NCBI GenBank assembly: GCA_004369045.1
Contig: ML213504.1
Coordinates: 839,508 to 903,507, forward strand
Source of the DNA: Heliocybe sulcata
Taxonomy: Eukaryota > Basidiomycota > Agaricomycetes > Gloeophyllales > Gloeophyllaceae
DNA length: 64,000 nt
Direction: 5' to 3'
The position numbers and the translations under genes were made by a program. The notes below the pieces were generated by a model. It made no database searches, had not been told where the DNA came from, and saw nothing but the letters and a program-made list of their open reading frames with translations. This document shows, piece by piece, positions 12,100 through 26,525 of this stretch. The first letter of the stretch is position 1. Each line of letters starts with the position of its first letter.

Positions 12100-13092
12100 G
12101 ATGAGGCGCTTGTCGTGCAGCACGCTCTGGGAAGAAGGTATCTGGTCGGATCAGAATAAAGACGACCTGCGAGGCAGCCAGAAAGATTAGTACCAGCTGT
12201 ACGAGTCGTTCAAGCTGCCGTCGAAGTGATTATTGCATGGGGATGAGGTCGATGATGGTGGACAGTAAGCAAGCTGTGAGCCCGCGCCACACGGTCTTGC
12301 TCGTACAAGTCCCACGTTGTCCCGACGACTGCCCTTGTCTTGATCTTGTCTTCTATTGTTTTGTTCTATGAACTGGCTGCCAGACAACAGTCCCATCCAT
12401 TCATGGCCGAGTCTTATGTCAGGCCATACCACTGCACTTCGACTAAAGATATCCGGCCGGGGCCTAGGTATTTCTGCGAAGCCTTGTGAACGGCTCTCTG
12501 AGAACTTGAACTAGTCCTTGCTGAACTGCAACTATGACTTGGCTTCACTCATCATTCGTCGACATATATGTATGAGATCTCTGCTGATGATGCACAGTTG
12601 TATATGCCACATTCATTGTATCTACGAGCTACCCGCCGGACCAGACCTACTGTGGTGCACATAGTCCCCATCAAACGACACCCAGACATTCGGCTCTTCA
12701 TGAAGAGATCTTCACTTCTCATACAGTGCGTTGAACCGGTACCCTCTGATACGGAGAAAATACTAAGGCATAGATATGCTCGCAAAATTCAGAAGCTGCA
12801 TCCAAATACTGGTCGTGGTTGACCGACTCGGTGGCTCTGTGACGAAGTACAAGTTTTATCACGCCTAAAACCGTCGAATATAGTTTATCAGATACTCGTG
12901 AAGAGTGCATATCTGGAAAGCCTGTGGCAACAAGAGCTGGGCTGAATAGCTCGCCTGCTTGCCGCAATACTATAGTAAGCTCACTCACCGTTATACTCCT
13001 TCTATGACATTAATCCGGGCCTAGTAGGTGCAGTATGCCACTCAGAGCACTTCCTAAGCACTCCTCAAGTCATCTGTCGCCTTTCTTGTGCC

Positions 13093-13165
13093 ATTCGCAG
13101 GTCGTTCGCAGGTGTCGCAGGTCGTTCGCAGGTGTTTCGCAGGTGTTTCGCAGGTGTTTCGCAAG
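13093..13165. repeat. Short tandem repeat, TTCGCAGGT-type units
   Basis: The unit TTTCGCAGGTG (11 bases) repeats about three times in a row at the right end, preceded by variant units (TTCGCAGGTCG, GTGTCGCAGG). A looser set of the same motif (GTCGCAGGTGTTTCGCAG, TTTCGCAGCGCTTCGCAG) lies 500 bases further right. There are no spacers of constant length, so it is a minisatellite and not an array with unique inserts. Confidence 0.7.
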
Positions 13166-14710
13166 GCAAGTGATCGAGTCTGATCGACTCATCGGAACGT
13201 AGCGATCGCATCGGCAGGGCGTAATCTCGTGACTCATATACATCGTCCAGTTTGCATCGCTTTCACGACAACTCAAAGGACAACGTTGCACAGCGCAATG
13301 TCGCGCCCTCTTCCTTGTTGCAGATAGGTCACTGCATGTATACGAGCGCATGGTGGGCGAGCCGTAACCTATCCTTCATTTATTCGTTATATCTATACAT
13401 GCCGTAGAGCAGTGCTAGACTACTGTACTCACTGGTGTCACTGACGTTAAGGCGCTGGGATATCGTAAGTGCGACTCGCCTACGCGCGTACTCAGTACTC
13501 AGTGCTTTTCATCATGCTTTGGCGATCCGAGCTTTAAGCTTTGCTTGCTCAATGCTGAGAACAACTGACTGCATATCCTGAACCCCTGGTCAACATACAA
13601 ACTAGTGACAGACCACCCCCAGAAGCTTCTATAACATTGTGCTCGCAAGAAACACTGTGTCGCAGGTGTTTCGCAGATTGCACAGCCACGTTTCGCAGCG
13701 CTTCGCAGAAATCTTGTGACCCATCCGGGAGTCGCCCGCTTGAAATGCGTGAATCCACCCGTCTACTATTATGCCCCTCTACTTGTTGTCTACTTGCCGC
13801 TGTGGAAAGCGAGGGACTCCGACAAATTATCTGAGAGGCGAGTTCTTGCGCTCATCCTCTAGGATCAAATGGTCGCGAACTGCTGGCATGCCTTCTAATG
13901 AAGACGCAGGAGCTACAGAGCTGGAGGCTAGAAATTCCATCTATATGGCGATCTGTACCTAGTCTATCCTTCATTATGGAACTGCCACCGCTCTGAGCAG
14001 GTGGCTTGGAATGCCGACCCAAATGGGAATCAACAACTCGGACGAATAGCTGCGTGAACACACACTGCTCTCGAGACCGTCTGCCCAGCTGGAACATGTC
14101 CTCTCTCCGATGACGTTAACCCCACCCTTGCCGTAAATACACACACTCTGTGGCCCTGGTTGGTTGACCAGTATCCTCCTCAAATCGAGCAGGTCCGACC
14201 TATGGACCTCATTTTCCTTCTTCCGTTGCGTTGTTACACCGTTCGGCGAGATATCAGGAGAGCATTATGGCCAGTCTTTGTCATTGCTGCAATTTCATTG
14301 GAAGCCCTCCAAGTACAGAGGTGTGTTGTTCGCAAGAAACTCGCGGTGTGAACCGCCCGTATGTGCACATCGTCAGTGGGCACAGATGGAGCTGCGATGT
14401 TCCCGTGAACAGGGTGTAGCCCATCCACGATGTTCACGTACTTGGATCGCGGTGTTTCCTAATCGCCGTCTGAAGCGTGACATAACATCGGAACGGTGAA
14501 AATCCCTTACGCGCTTCCCTGTGGTTCGTCGCGGTCTGTCTAGCCGACGAGAGAACGCTTGTATCATAAACAGAAGCTGTATGACCTCTGAGTCGAACAC
14601 CTGCGACCCTTGCAGATTCTCTCCGACGTACGTGATACTTGAAGCTAAGTTTTAGCGAAGAATCCTTGCCAGGCCAAGGAAGCGACAACAGTGAACGTTT
14701 GAACCCTGAT

Positions 14711-15118
14711 CTAGCGGATGATTCCAGTCCCAGGTGTCGAGTTCGCCGTCCCGAGCGCCTCGCCGAATGCGAGGTCTTGGACGACGTCCTGGCGCTCATC
14801 GGCGAAGGTCCTTGCAGCAAAGCCATAGCCATATGGCAGATAGTCGAGCATAGCAGCTAGACTGGACCAAGACGGATTCGTAGCAGTTTCATAGAGCAAG
14901 AGACGATCCTCGGGAGCGTGCATAGTCACGCAGGTTACATGGCCTCTGACGATCAATGGCGTCCCCTGACCAGAGCTCGCCGCGGCAATCGCAAGTCCAC
15001 GAGGCCCGAGGGGTCTCTTCATGCTGTCTGAGTGTATGCCAAAGGATTGCGCTAGCAGACAGCGGTGGACAAGGTGGACAAAATGTGATCCTCTGGATAG
15101 ACATGACTTGGGATACAT
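14711..15118 (-). CDS. Weak candidate ORF, unknown
   Basis: An open frame of 135 codons. Its C-terminal three quarters (after HSDSMKRPLGPRGLAIAAAS) use codons like nearby genes and contain no low-complexity sequence. I do not recognise a family. A possible upstream exon on the same strand (about 15170-15390) would encode a hydrophobic stretch FLSVLAFILLPLF but meets a stop without an ATG. It could be the remnant of a lost gene, a fast-evolving secreted protein, or chance. Nothing downstream supports continuation. Confidence 0.2.
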   Translation of the reverse strand: MYPKSCLSRGSHFVHLVHRCLLAQSFGIHSDSMKRPLGPRGLAIAAASSGQGTPLIVRGHVTCVTMHAPEDRLLLYETATNPSWSSLAAMLDYLPYGYGFAARTFADERQDVVQDLAFGEALGTANSTPGTGIIR

Positions 15119-16603
15119 GGCGGCACGTCATCGTATCGTACGACCATGTACTCCGTCGCAAACATACTACCCGTTCTCCATGGCTATCCGCCAAACGTGA
15201 CCGTTTAAACCAGACCGGCGGACATAGCGGCAAGGCAGCAGGTACAGGCCATGCGCACAAGTCCGGAAAGTAGCCTGATGAGTCCAGGGAGAGCCGCTAT
15301 GGCACGGATGGAAAACGGTGCATCGGTCGAAGAGCGGTAGCAGTATGAATGCTAGGACCGACAGGAATGTTTCCTTCGAGCTCAGCGCTCAGCTACAAGA
15401 TGACGCAATCAGTAAGAGCTGTGACTGATCTTATGGCAGAGGGTAAGCTGTAAATTCCGTGCGAACAGTCGGCCGTTCTGCAATTCTTCAGTATCGCCTA
15501 CACTTCACACCGAAAAATCAGGAGGACCTGAACGTGAAGTTAATAACTTCAGTAGAGCCTGCGTTAATACGTCACCGATACCCCATCCCGGGATGCTATA
15601 TGGCCGCTGACAGCTGCATGCAGTGAGTATGATCCACAGCTATACTCCGCGATAAAGGGAATATTGCTGCATCCCGAGCATGGACCTAAGGACTCACAGC
15701 ATGACTTATATGTTCAGTAGTGCGCTGAACGAGCTTCAGCGACAACGGGTACCGTTCCCAGACATCTGTACCCACTCGTGCTCGAGATCGTACGACAGTG
15801 CGCCACTGCTATAATGACGAACAGAGTCTGCTTGAATATTCTGAAACTACAAAGCTTACTGAGCAACGAAGCTTGTACGTCCTCGCCGCTTGCAGCCACA
15901 GCGCGCCGGCTTGGATGCAACATCGCCACCCGGCCTTCCACTTCCCTCCGGACAAGTTCCTGCCCGTAAATTACGGAAGCGACGGACTCTCTGACTCCGA
16001 TCAATCAAAACACTCCGCTGGCTCGGCGCTTCGAAAAATTCGAAGCATCTCTCACCCACAACCTGCCCGACATCACTGCTTCCATATGCTTTGTAAGTTT
16101 ATCAGTCGATTGTATCAACCATAGCTCCAAATTGGCACCTGCTGGGGACGAAGATGCACAAGGATGAGCGAGAGCAAGGAGGATTATCAGTACTAGTCTG
16201 GGTTCAACGAACGGATTTGATATTACGAGTAACGACAGGATGCGGTGTCTGTTAAGACAAAGCCGCGAAACTCCAGGATCCCTCACATGCTCGAGCTCAC
16301 CAGTACATGCAACAGCCAACACGCCAGCAGAAGCACAAGATATCCATGTCTAGTACCAGTTACACGTGAAGCGCTCATGTCTCGGGTCGTAAGGCAAGGC
16401 AGCACCGAAGTAAAAATCTCCACTAGTGCGGAAAGAAAGAAAGTAGCAAGATCGTAAACTACAACGGATAGACGGACGCGATTATAAACGAAGGGACGTA
16501 GTTTGCGATAAATAAGTTCAAGGTCCAATAGAGAGATTGCACAACGAAAGTCCCAGGAAAATGCGAGCCCATATGCAGAGGTTGATGGGTATGCTATTAG
16601 CGT

Positions 16604-18133
16604 TCAAGCGAGGGTGAAGAACATGCCTGCCACGCATGCGACAAGGGCACTGTTAATTGACCACCGGGCGCTGGCAGAGCTCGCTTGTGTCGTGCTGACG
16701 GAGCCAGTAGAACTGCCACTTGCTCGGGAGCTCGAGCTGCCTGTGGTAGAGGCGGAGTGGGCGGTAGAGGGGGAGCCAGAAACCGTGGATGGTGCCGATG
16801 TCGAGGCGCCCGAAGACGTCGCACTCACAGCTAACATTTTACGTCAATAGAGGTCAAGCAGTCCAACAAAGGCTACGCACTGTTATCAACATCTAGAATG
16901 CTGCCATCCTCCCGATAGATGTCTCCGTCTTGGATGCCGGCAACGCTCTGCAGCTTCCAGCCGTTTTGGATCATGACAGGGTACGCGTCCATGTACGCCT
17001 GGACAGACTGGGCTGAGAGCTCATGCTCGAGGATGATCAGGCCGGGGGTCTTGGGCCCGGTGAGCCACTGAGTCATGGACGAGTTAATGGCTTGCATAGT
17101 GGTGCCGCCAGAGGTGAGCGACCAGTCCTCGGTGCTACAGGGGAAGATCAGACACGTGAAATACGAGGTAGACCGAGCCTACTTACTCCTGATTCCAGAT
17201 AATCGTGGTGAGCCCAAAGACCTCCAACGCGATGGCGCGCACGCGCTCATCACTGTCCCCATAAGGCGGCCTCCAGTATCTCGGCACCTTGCCACCGGTA
17301 CTGTCGTACATAATCTGCATCGTCCACCCGAGCTGGGCAAGGACGTCGAGATTCGAGAGCGTGGTCATGTACGGATGGGTGTACGTATGTACGGCAAGGT
17401 CGCCTTGAATGTCCACGTAGGCCTGCGTGAAGGCGGCGGGGTCCGTGAGGATATTGACGCCGATCATAAAGTGTGTCGCCTTGATCGAGTTGTTCTTGAG
17501 GAAGGAGTAGAGTTCCGGGGAGAACTAGAACGTGGGGGCAATTAGCACAGGAACTAGAGCGGTCTGCATGTCACTTGCCTCTGTGGGACCGTCGTCGAAG
17601 CCGGAGCCGATGACGCCCTCGGGGGCATCCCATATGTCGTCTGGGTTTCGGCATTTGTAGGTCGCAGAGCAGACCTGCGAGCTCATCGGGTCATAGCCGG
17701 AAGGGTATGTCGGGTTCCCGCCTGTCGTCGTACTCGGAGGGATATTCGGTATTTTCCCCGCCTGGACGGCCTGGTTGAGCGCGTCCACCCACGCTTGTGG
17801 CAGCTTGGAGGAGTCGGGAGTGCTCTGCGGATACGCCGCACTCCATGCTGTTTATTGCCAAGGTAAGCTATCAGGACGTCACGATGAAACAATTATCTCA
17901 CCTGGTGAACCTACCGCTGGGAAGGAACCCGTAGAGTTGTCAGCCGCGTCGCGAGCAAAGAGACTGTGAGCGCGGTGGTCCCGGCGGTGGTACCACTTGG
18001 CGTCGGGAGAGAGTTTTGAAATGGTAGTGGTGGGGGCATGGTCATGGTCGTGAACGGGGAGGAAACCTGCAGAAACGAGTGCGGGCAGGGTGAGGGCGGC
18101 GGCGAGGAGGCGAAGGGAGGATGGACCGAACAT
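16604..18133 (-). CDS. Chitin deacetylase, secreted and GPI-anchored (CE4 family)
   Basis: Removes acetyl groups from cell-wall chitin to give chitosan. A signal peptide starts at 18133 (MFGPSSLRLLAAALTLPALVSAG). The polysaccharide deacetylase domain shows motif 1 as GSGFDDGP (about 17590-17613; the usual first residue is Thr or Ser), motif 2 HTYTHPYM with both metal-binding His (about 17365-17390) and motif 3 RPPYGD (about 17255-17275). A later exon carries GLIILEHELS, the LxxH region that closes the active site. The C-terminus is a Ser/Thr-rich stalk followed by a hydrophobic tail (SALVACVAGMFFTLA), as expected for a GPI anchor. Five exons or more are separated by short introns; about 410-430 residues. 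It stands alone between two gene-poor stretches. Confidence 0.92.
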
Positions 18134-20497
18134 AGCTGGGAACGAAGAGGAAGGGGGACCTCTGAAAGGCGGTGAGGGGATGCATGGGTATGATAAAGGT
18201 GCAATAAATGTTAGGAGTCGGACGGGGATGGTAGCCGCACGCTGGAAAGGATCTGGTGCTAACTGCTTCGAGCGCCCCAGAGAAGCCCTTACCCGTTTGG
18301 GATGCCGAGGGCTCGCCGATCCGTCCTGTCCATCCCCTCGCGTCTCATCCGACAGGTGCCTGTGCCTCCCTTAATGGCGCCTCTCTAGCGTATTGCTGGT
18401 CTACTGCACGCCACAGACAACTTACTATTCCCCACTTCGCTGTGGCGACTGGTATGGAGTGCGGGGCAAAGTCGCCGACGTTTTCACCGTCTACGCGACA
18501 TCAGCAAATCCCGCGTCGGTAATCATTAATCAGATGCGGCTGTTCGATGCAAGCAAAAGACATCCGACACGCAGAATACGATCAGCCGTCTCACTCCGGC
18601 GCGTTAAGCCGTGTCTTACATACGGTAGTTTTCAGACTCTTCAGACTGGAACAGCAGCTTGGAATGTCACCAGCGAGGTCTACACTTGCTAGAAACATGC
18701 CATGATAGCTTGGACAGGAACCCAGTTCGGCCATGGGCTGGCTAGTCTATGCCTTTCGGAGGTAAGCTTGGTGGGCGCCCCGCTAAAGACGTACCGCTGA
18801 TGACCATACCTATTAATAAAGTACACACAGCTTTATCAGACTCTATCAACATCCGAGTCATGCCATCGGATCAAGCAATGCGTTTCCTCAAGCGTAAGCC
18901 CCAACCCTAGCAACCAATCACTGTACTAGGTTATCAATCTTCATCTCGCACTTCACATGCCTCTTTGTCTCTGCGTTGTTTTGGGCGCTCGAGTCCTGTC
19001 GGATTGTGTTTCAGAAGAGGCTCTCAATTGCCGCTAGCGCTGTGCCAAGTTGTCGGTCTTTACCTGCCAGCATGTCTTCTATTAGGCGCTCTTCTCAGAC
19101 CTGCCAAAGTACGCTGTCATTTCATCATTAGTCGTTTCTCTGTGGGGTCGAACACGGCCGTCTATAACGCTGAACAACGGTTTGATAGACAATACTATCG
19201 TATTGCATGCATCATGTCAATGACATAGTTATATATTCTGACTATTCTGTGCGACTGCGGACAGCCATTCTCCATGTCCTGTATCTGGCTTCCCTCCACT
19301 CCGTCAATCTTCAGTTTCTTCTTCTATGGACAGGCTCGTCCCCACCTTCGCAAGTCCCGCAGCTTGCGTAGCCCTGCTGTCGCCGGCGCAACTGACGAAG
19401 ATGATTATCGGGTCACGTATAAGGACATATTGCGCGCTAATCATGGTCCCTACAAAGTTCAAAGCTAGGTCGCCACCGGCGCTGCCCAGAGACTAGGCTA
19501 CTACCTCGCACCTTCTCGTTTGCTCTCGCCGTCGGAACCACTTGTAGCCGACAAATTGCAGCCCATAAACGCCCACACGACTTATGTAGCTCAGTTCCTG
19601 ATACTGCGGTCTGCTACGTAGACGCCGACCCATGCACCTAGCTGGCTTTAACTTGATCTGCACGGAGATGATATTCTCTTATGCTCATGTTTCCGTCTCC
19701 GCTCTCGTCTCCCTCTATCAGTGCTCAGGTGTCGAATTGGATATGTCTAACGAGACAGAACCCGCCTCACCTCGATTGACTTTACTGTGGCCATCTCCAC
19801 TTGCCCTTCCTTTGCGTCTCCGCTGCATTGACGGCCGCATCAGCGAACGTGCACGTCAGTTCTGAGGCAATTGATCATGATTCAGAAGAACCATTCGAAA
19901 ACTGTCACGGGAAGCCTGTTCGCGATTCGGATCCCATGTCATGGTATGCTGGGATTATGTCGTGACCAAAGTACCCGCGGATGGTCTATAATATCGACTA
20001 CATTCAGCATGCTTATGTCTACGGTACAATCTTTCCAAGCAGCAACTACTGCAGGTTCAGGTAAAAATATGCTTCCTCACCGCATAGACAGGTCTCAAAC
20101 ACCAGCCCTATGCACATCGGTCAGTACTTGCAGTTGGCGAGCTGCCTGTCCCTGCAGGAAGTCTCGTGTCAGTTTATTAAGCTTTATCAAATTTAGTAGT
20201 ATACATTTATAACGGACAATACGCTTGGTCCTCTGCACTCTCGCATAGAGCAGTATCATCCGCAGCACGTTACAGACTAGCCACCATTTTCCTCTTTCGG
20301 CCAAAACTGTCTGCAAACGGTAGCGGATGTCGCCGGGTCCATCTCGGATGTCTCCGTTGCCGGAGAATGATCGATTCAGGGGTTCCGGTTAGCCCTGACG
20401 TAATCGGCATCGCACTGCAGGCTTGCTGAGCGGCAGCCTGTGCCAGAATTATCTGCTTCAGCATCGTCAGCTTCTGCTCGCACCGTCCTCGCTCACC
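18134..20497. other. Gene-poor region of 2.4 kb
   Basis: The left part should hold the promoter of the chitin deacetylase and the right end that of the PX protein. Between them I find only short frames with no recognisable domain or splice pattern. No terminal repeats or RNA genes are seen. Confidence 0.5.
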
Positions 20498-23400
20498 ATG
20501 ACCGACACTCCCGAGCCTCGTCCAGATCGTCCTAGACGACCCACACGCGAAGCCCCGAAACCACCTGCGTCGGTGGATGTCGACGGGGCGCCTGAGGAAC
20601 CTGAAGCTAACGCGCCTTTGGTGTCTTCGCCGACGTTGGAATCTGATAATTCGCTTGGGGAACTGGTTCCATTAACACCGCTGCGGGCTCACTATCTCAA
20701 GAAATCGCTGATACAGTTGCAATTCCGACAAGAGCTGGATGCGCTCACTACTTCTGCGCCCAATAATATCTCCACCTTCTCGTACCTGGGTCCTCCTTTC
20801 AAGCCCCCGCCGAAAGATGCGCCGTATCTTGACCTCCCTTTCATGCGCTACATATTCCGACAATATGTCTTGACATTCCCGTTCCTAAAGGAGGCACCGA
20901 AAGACTTCTTTCCGGAGAAGCTCCAACCTTTCATGGCGTCTGTCTTGTCCAGGAATCTATCCCCAAACTCCATCTTTGACGAACGAGGCTCTGAGGAGGC
21001 TACGCGAATGAAGCTGCTGAACAAGGCCGAGCGCAATTTCGCCATGTTCTTGGGCGCCGCTACGAAGCTCGCTGAACGGGAAGAGGTCGTCCGCCTGTCT
21101 CAGAGTGACCTTGATCGTCTCGAGCTCTTGGCAAAGAAGAGATATGCCAGGGAACAGCGGATGAAAGACTCGTTCGACGTCAATATCGTCTGTGTACGGA
21201 CTGTGGTTGATAAAGGCCGAGTGAGGAGCAAGGCTCACGAAGTATGTGACGCGCTTCGATAGTCAACTCCGTATTAAACGCTTACTAGAATTGCTTGCCT
21301 TCACTTTAGGAATTTATCATTCGTACACGACGGAGGGGACAACCGGATATTTACGTCTCTAGAAGGTATGGCGATTTCCGGACGCTAGCTGATGAGGCGA
21401 GTCGGCCCTTATCCTGGACTTACCCAAGACTCATAATTCTGATTGTGTAGCTGCGCAAAGCCCACCCAGAGGATAATATCCCTCCGCCACCTGCCAAAGA
21501 TCGTACAGTGGTCAGCGCCCCCATGTCAGCTCCCATAAACCCTAGTCCTTCTACTGCTGGCTTATTCCGCACCTCAACACCATCCACCACGGGTTCCTCA
21601 GACTCGCTAAACATACCTCCTTCTCCACGCTCTGCAGGGTCCCATAATGGATTTTTGTCCCAGCAAACGCAACCTAGCCCGTCTCATTCATTACATCTTG
21701 CCCGAGAGAAAAACCGGCTGACCCTGCGCTCGTATCTGCATAGCTTGCTCGCGAGCTCCACGCTTGGCAGCAGCCCTGTGCTAAAGAGTTTCCTATTATC
21801 CATGCCTACAGCACTCAGCGAAGAGGAGAAGTTCGACGCGCGGAGGAGAGAAGATGCGGATCGGATGCGCGACGATGGTAGGAAACGGTTCGCGCAGGAG
21901 ATTAAAGATCGAGTGGAAGGCCTGAGGGATGCTGTGAGAGGTGTGAAGGGGGATATCATGGGTAGAGGTGAGTGGTTCTACGCATATGCGTCTCTACTTT
22001 GTGGGATGCAATGAGACGAACGCGGGAATAGGCGGTCTGACACGCATCTTTGCGACGATAAAGACGACTCAGGACGTAAGAGACCTGCCGCGGGATTACC
22101 AAGCTGTAATTGAATGGGCGAGAATATCGTGAGTCCATTATCTATCGTTGGATTTTATCATAATTGTTTGTAACATCTCCTGGTTTAGCTTAGCGTCGAC
22201 CGTCTTCCAGCATCTGGTAGCGGCTGATAGCGCATCGGAGACGTTTGCAGGCTTGAAACGAATACACGGGTTGATGCCGTATTTCATGCTTAAGACCACC
22301 CTGAAGATCAGTAATCCGATGGGGATGATTCGAAGTTCGTATGGCATAATCCTGGTGCCCGTGTCCGTGGTGTGCTGATGCCCTCGTAGGTGTCCTGGAT
22401 CTGTTCTTGGCCCAGCCTTTTGGGCAGAGAAGCCTGTTGCAACGGTCTGTCGTAGTTGCTCGGCGGAATCTCCGTTACTCATTCGCCATCTTAAATACAG
22501 TATGTTCACGAGTTCGCTGACGGAAGAAGTACATGCCCTTGAGGAGGATATCGAAGCCGTCAAGGACAAAGTGGACGATCCTGTGCTTTGTGAGAAGATC
22601 AAAGTCTTTGTCTACGCCGCCAAGGAGATTCAGGATATTTACAAGGCGGATGCTGGTATGCGACCTCTGCTAACTTGTTTGTGCAGAGGACTCACGCAAG
22701 TGGCATATACTAGCTGCGGATGGTGTCAGTATCTTGACTGCCATTCTGCGCTCCGGAGAAGATCCGCCTCTGTCACGCCCGCAAATGCACCGCGTCATGC
22801 GAGCCCATCGCTCGCATGCCGCATATATGAAGTATCGCGAGGATCTCGCGGACTCCGACGACGATGACGGACCGCAGGACGATGATGCTTGGCTATACGA
22901 GGATCTCACGGTTTTGGCCAAGTTATATGAGAGGCTCAGGGACCGAGAGGAGCTAATTGGGCTTATATTTGAGGTAGGTTGAAGCTCGATGGTCGTTCAC
23001 TTGACTGACGTTGCATCCACTCAGGGAGTGACCTCTGATCTTCTGAAGGACATCATTACTATATTCTATGCACCTTTGGCACAGGTATACAGGGCAGCCA
23101 GTATCGCGGATTCAATTGGTGACCTTCAGAACTTCATCAACGATCTCATAAAAACGGTAGAAGCGACCGAGGAACGTGAGTAGCATTCCTTTCGGAGTTT
23201 GTAATTACAATTGACCGATCGTTTTCCTTAGTGAGTCAAGAGGATCCTCAGCGGACGGTGCAAGCCTTCATTGACCTCATCCAGCGGCATGAACAATCAT
23301 TTTACAATTTCGTGCACAAAGTTCACTCCAAGGGCGAGGGCCTGTTTGACAACCTTATGCGATGGATTGAGCTCTTCCTCACTGTCATCCGGGAAGGCAT

Positions 23401-24322
23401 ATCGGATGAGCAAGGACAGAACAAGATTAGCTTGGAGTTTCTGCTTCCCCATATGGGTTCTGAAAGGGAAGCCATCATGAAGGAGGTCGACGATGTGGCC
23501 AAGTACCACTACAGTTTGAAGCTGGCGCATGAAGACAAGCTGCGGAGGCGATTTGGTCGGACTCAGCAAGGCGTCACTCAAGGCGAGGCCGATGCTGAGG
23601 ATGAGGCTGCCCAGGCGTTGGTAAATGGCGTAGTCCAGGAGCTGAGCTTCGGTGAGCTGATCACAGGCGACGTCAACGAACTCGCTGCGGCGGACTCGGA
23701 GGAAGACAGCGAGGAATCTGATGAAGAAAGCGGCAGCGACAGCGAGGACGAGTCTGATAGTTCCGAGTACGAGACTGGTAGCGAGGGGAGCAGTACAGAA
23801 GAGGAGAAGAAGCAGGCAGCTACAATCGGCAGAGCTCGCACCGTCGGCCATCCTCCAACGCGGCAGCGATACGATTCGTTGAGACCTGCCAAGCAATCTA
23901 TGGATTCTACGCGCCCGGCCAAGTCTTCGCCGCTTCGGACGTCGAGGTCGATGACGTTCTCCCATAGTCAGCGTCCTTCACGACATCACGACTCTGATGC
24001 ACCTCCCCTGCCGCCATTACCACCGAAGGACCACCTGACCTCGCCGAGACACAAACCGCTTCCACCTAGTCCAAAAGTGCCTCGCCAGAGGACGTCTGTG
24101 GATGAGTTACGACGGAGACCGCAGCCAGACACTCGAGCACAGGGGAAGACGTTACAAAGGCACAAGAAGCGGCCTGAACCTGTCAAACCCCCTGAGCTCC
24201 AGCATATACCTCAACTGTTACCATTGTTCGTAGAGATGGTGAGTTAGAACTCAACCTGCCCAAGTTTTCGCACTGATTGATGTGCGAAGATGAGACCTTT
24301 ACTTCGCCCCCGACAAAGTTGA
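20498..24322 (+). CDS. PX-domain protein of the YPR097W type (PXB/DUF3818 family)
   Basis: Peripheral membrane protein expected to bind phosphoinositides on endosomal or other membranes through its PX domain. From the start at 20498: a disordered N-terminus, the PXB region (LTPLRAHYLKKSLIQLQFR, PPKDAPYLDLPFMRYIFRQY, then FFPEKLQPFMASVLSRNLSP), and the PX core split by introns (EFIIRTRRRGQPDIYVSRRY, then GDFRTLADE / LRKAHPEDNIPPPP). A long helical DUF3818 region follows (KRIHGLMPYFMLKTTLKISN, LDLFLAQPFGQRSLLQRMF), then an acidic Ser/Glu tract (about 23690-23810) and a Pro-rich tail. The frame stops at 24247, but a donor in GAGATGGTGAGT and an acceptor at 24289 extend the protein to LLPLFVEM-MRPLLRPRQS, ending at 24322, which fits the family. 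One intron (21397-21450) appears to use a GC donor. Length is roughly 1,080 residues. Confidence 0.87.
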
Positions 24323-24649
24323 TACGGTGACCCGTGTTCATTGCTACCGTGTTCATTGCTACGCGCACAGACACATGTGACGCATCTTGATATAATTTTC
24401 CTGTCGTATTGTATGCCATGGGTACTCGTGGACTTTGCTTGATATATGTGTACTTGTATGTTAACATGCATAGAGTATTGCAGTGAGAAGATAACCAATT
24501 GATGTGCTGATGTATTTGTACTATAACAAGCCCCGATGAATTCCAAAGATCATGCAATGTCATAAGCAAGAGAGAGAAACAATGTATAAGGCAGTAAGTG
24601 GAATGAACCCACTCCGATATGATACAGGCAAGTTTATCGATCCAACGAT
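24323..24649. other. Intergenic, convergent gene ends
   Basis: AT-rich 3' flanks of two convergent genes. A 15-base direct duplication (CCGTGTTCATTGCTA, twice, about 24332-24361) is present. No gene is seen. Confidence 0.5.

Positions 24650-26525
<1,876 letters not shown>

Larger units (their letters stand above)
12100..16603. other. Gene-poor region of 4.5 kb
   Basis: Stop codons are frequent in all frames and I recognise no protein domain, tRNA or intact transposon. Two clusters of an 11-base unit related to TTTCGCAGGTG lie at 13093-13165 and about 13658-13712, and one weak ORF lies at 14711-15118. A spaced palindrome (TGAAGTT, 3 bases, AACTTCA) lies at 15535-15551. Composition is close to that of surrounding non-coding DNA. 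Decayed transposon DNA is possible but I cannot name a family. Confidence 0.5.

Noticed and set aside
13093-13165. Repeat cluster as a CRISPR array
   Set aside because: The organism is a fungus, units are 11 bases, and there are no constant-length unique spacers.
12100-20497. LTR retrotransposon or LINE remnants in the gene-poor stretches
   Set aside because: I looked for reverse transcriptase or integrase motifs and long direct repeats and saw none; a library search would be decisive.
23297-23965. 222-codon antisense frame inside the PX gene
   Set aside because: It mirrors the acidic and Ser-rich coding sequence of the sense strand and matches no domain.
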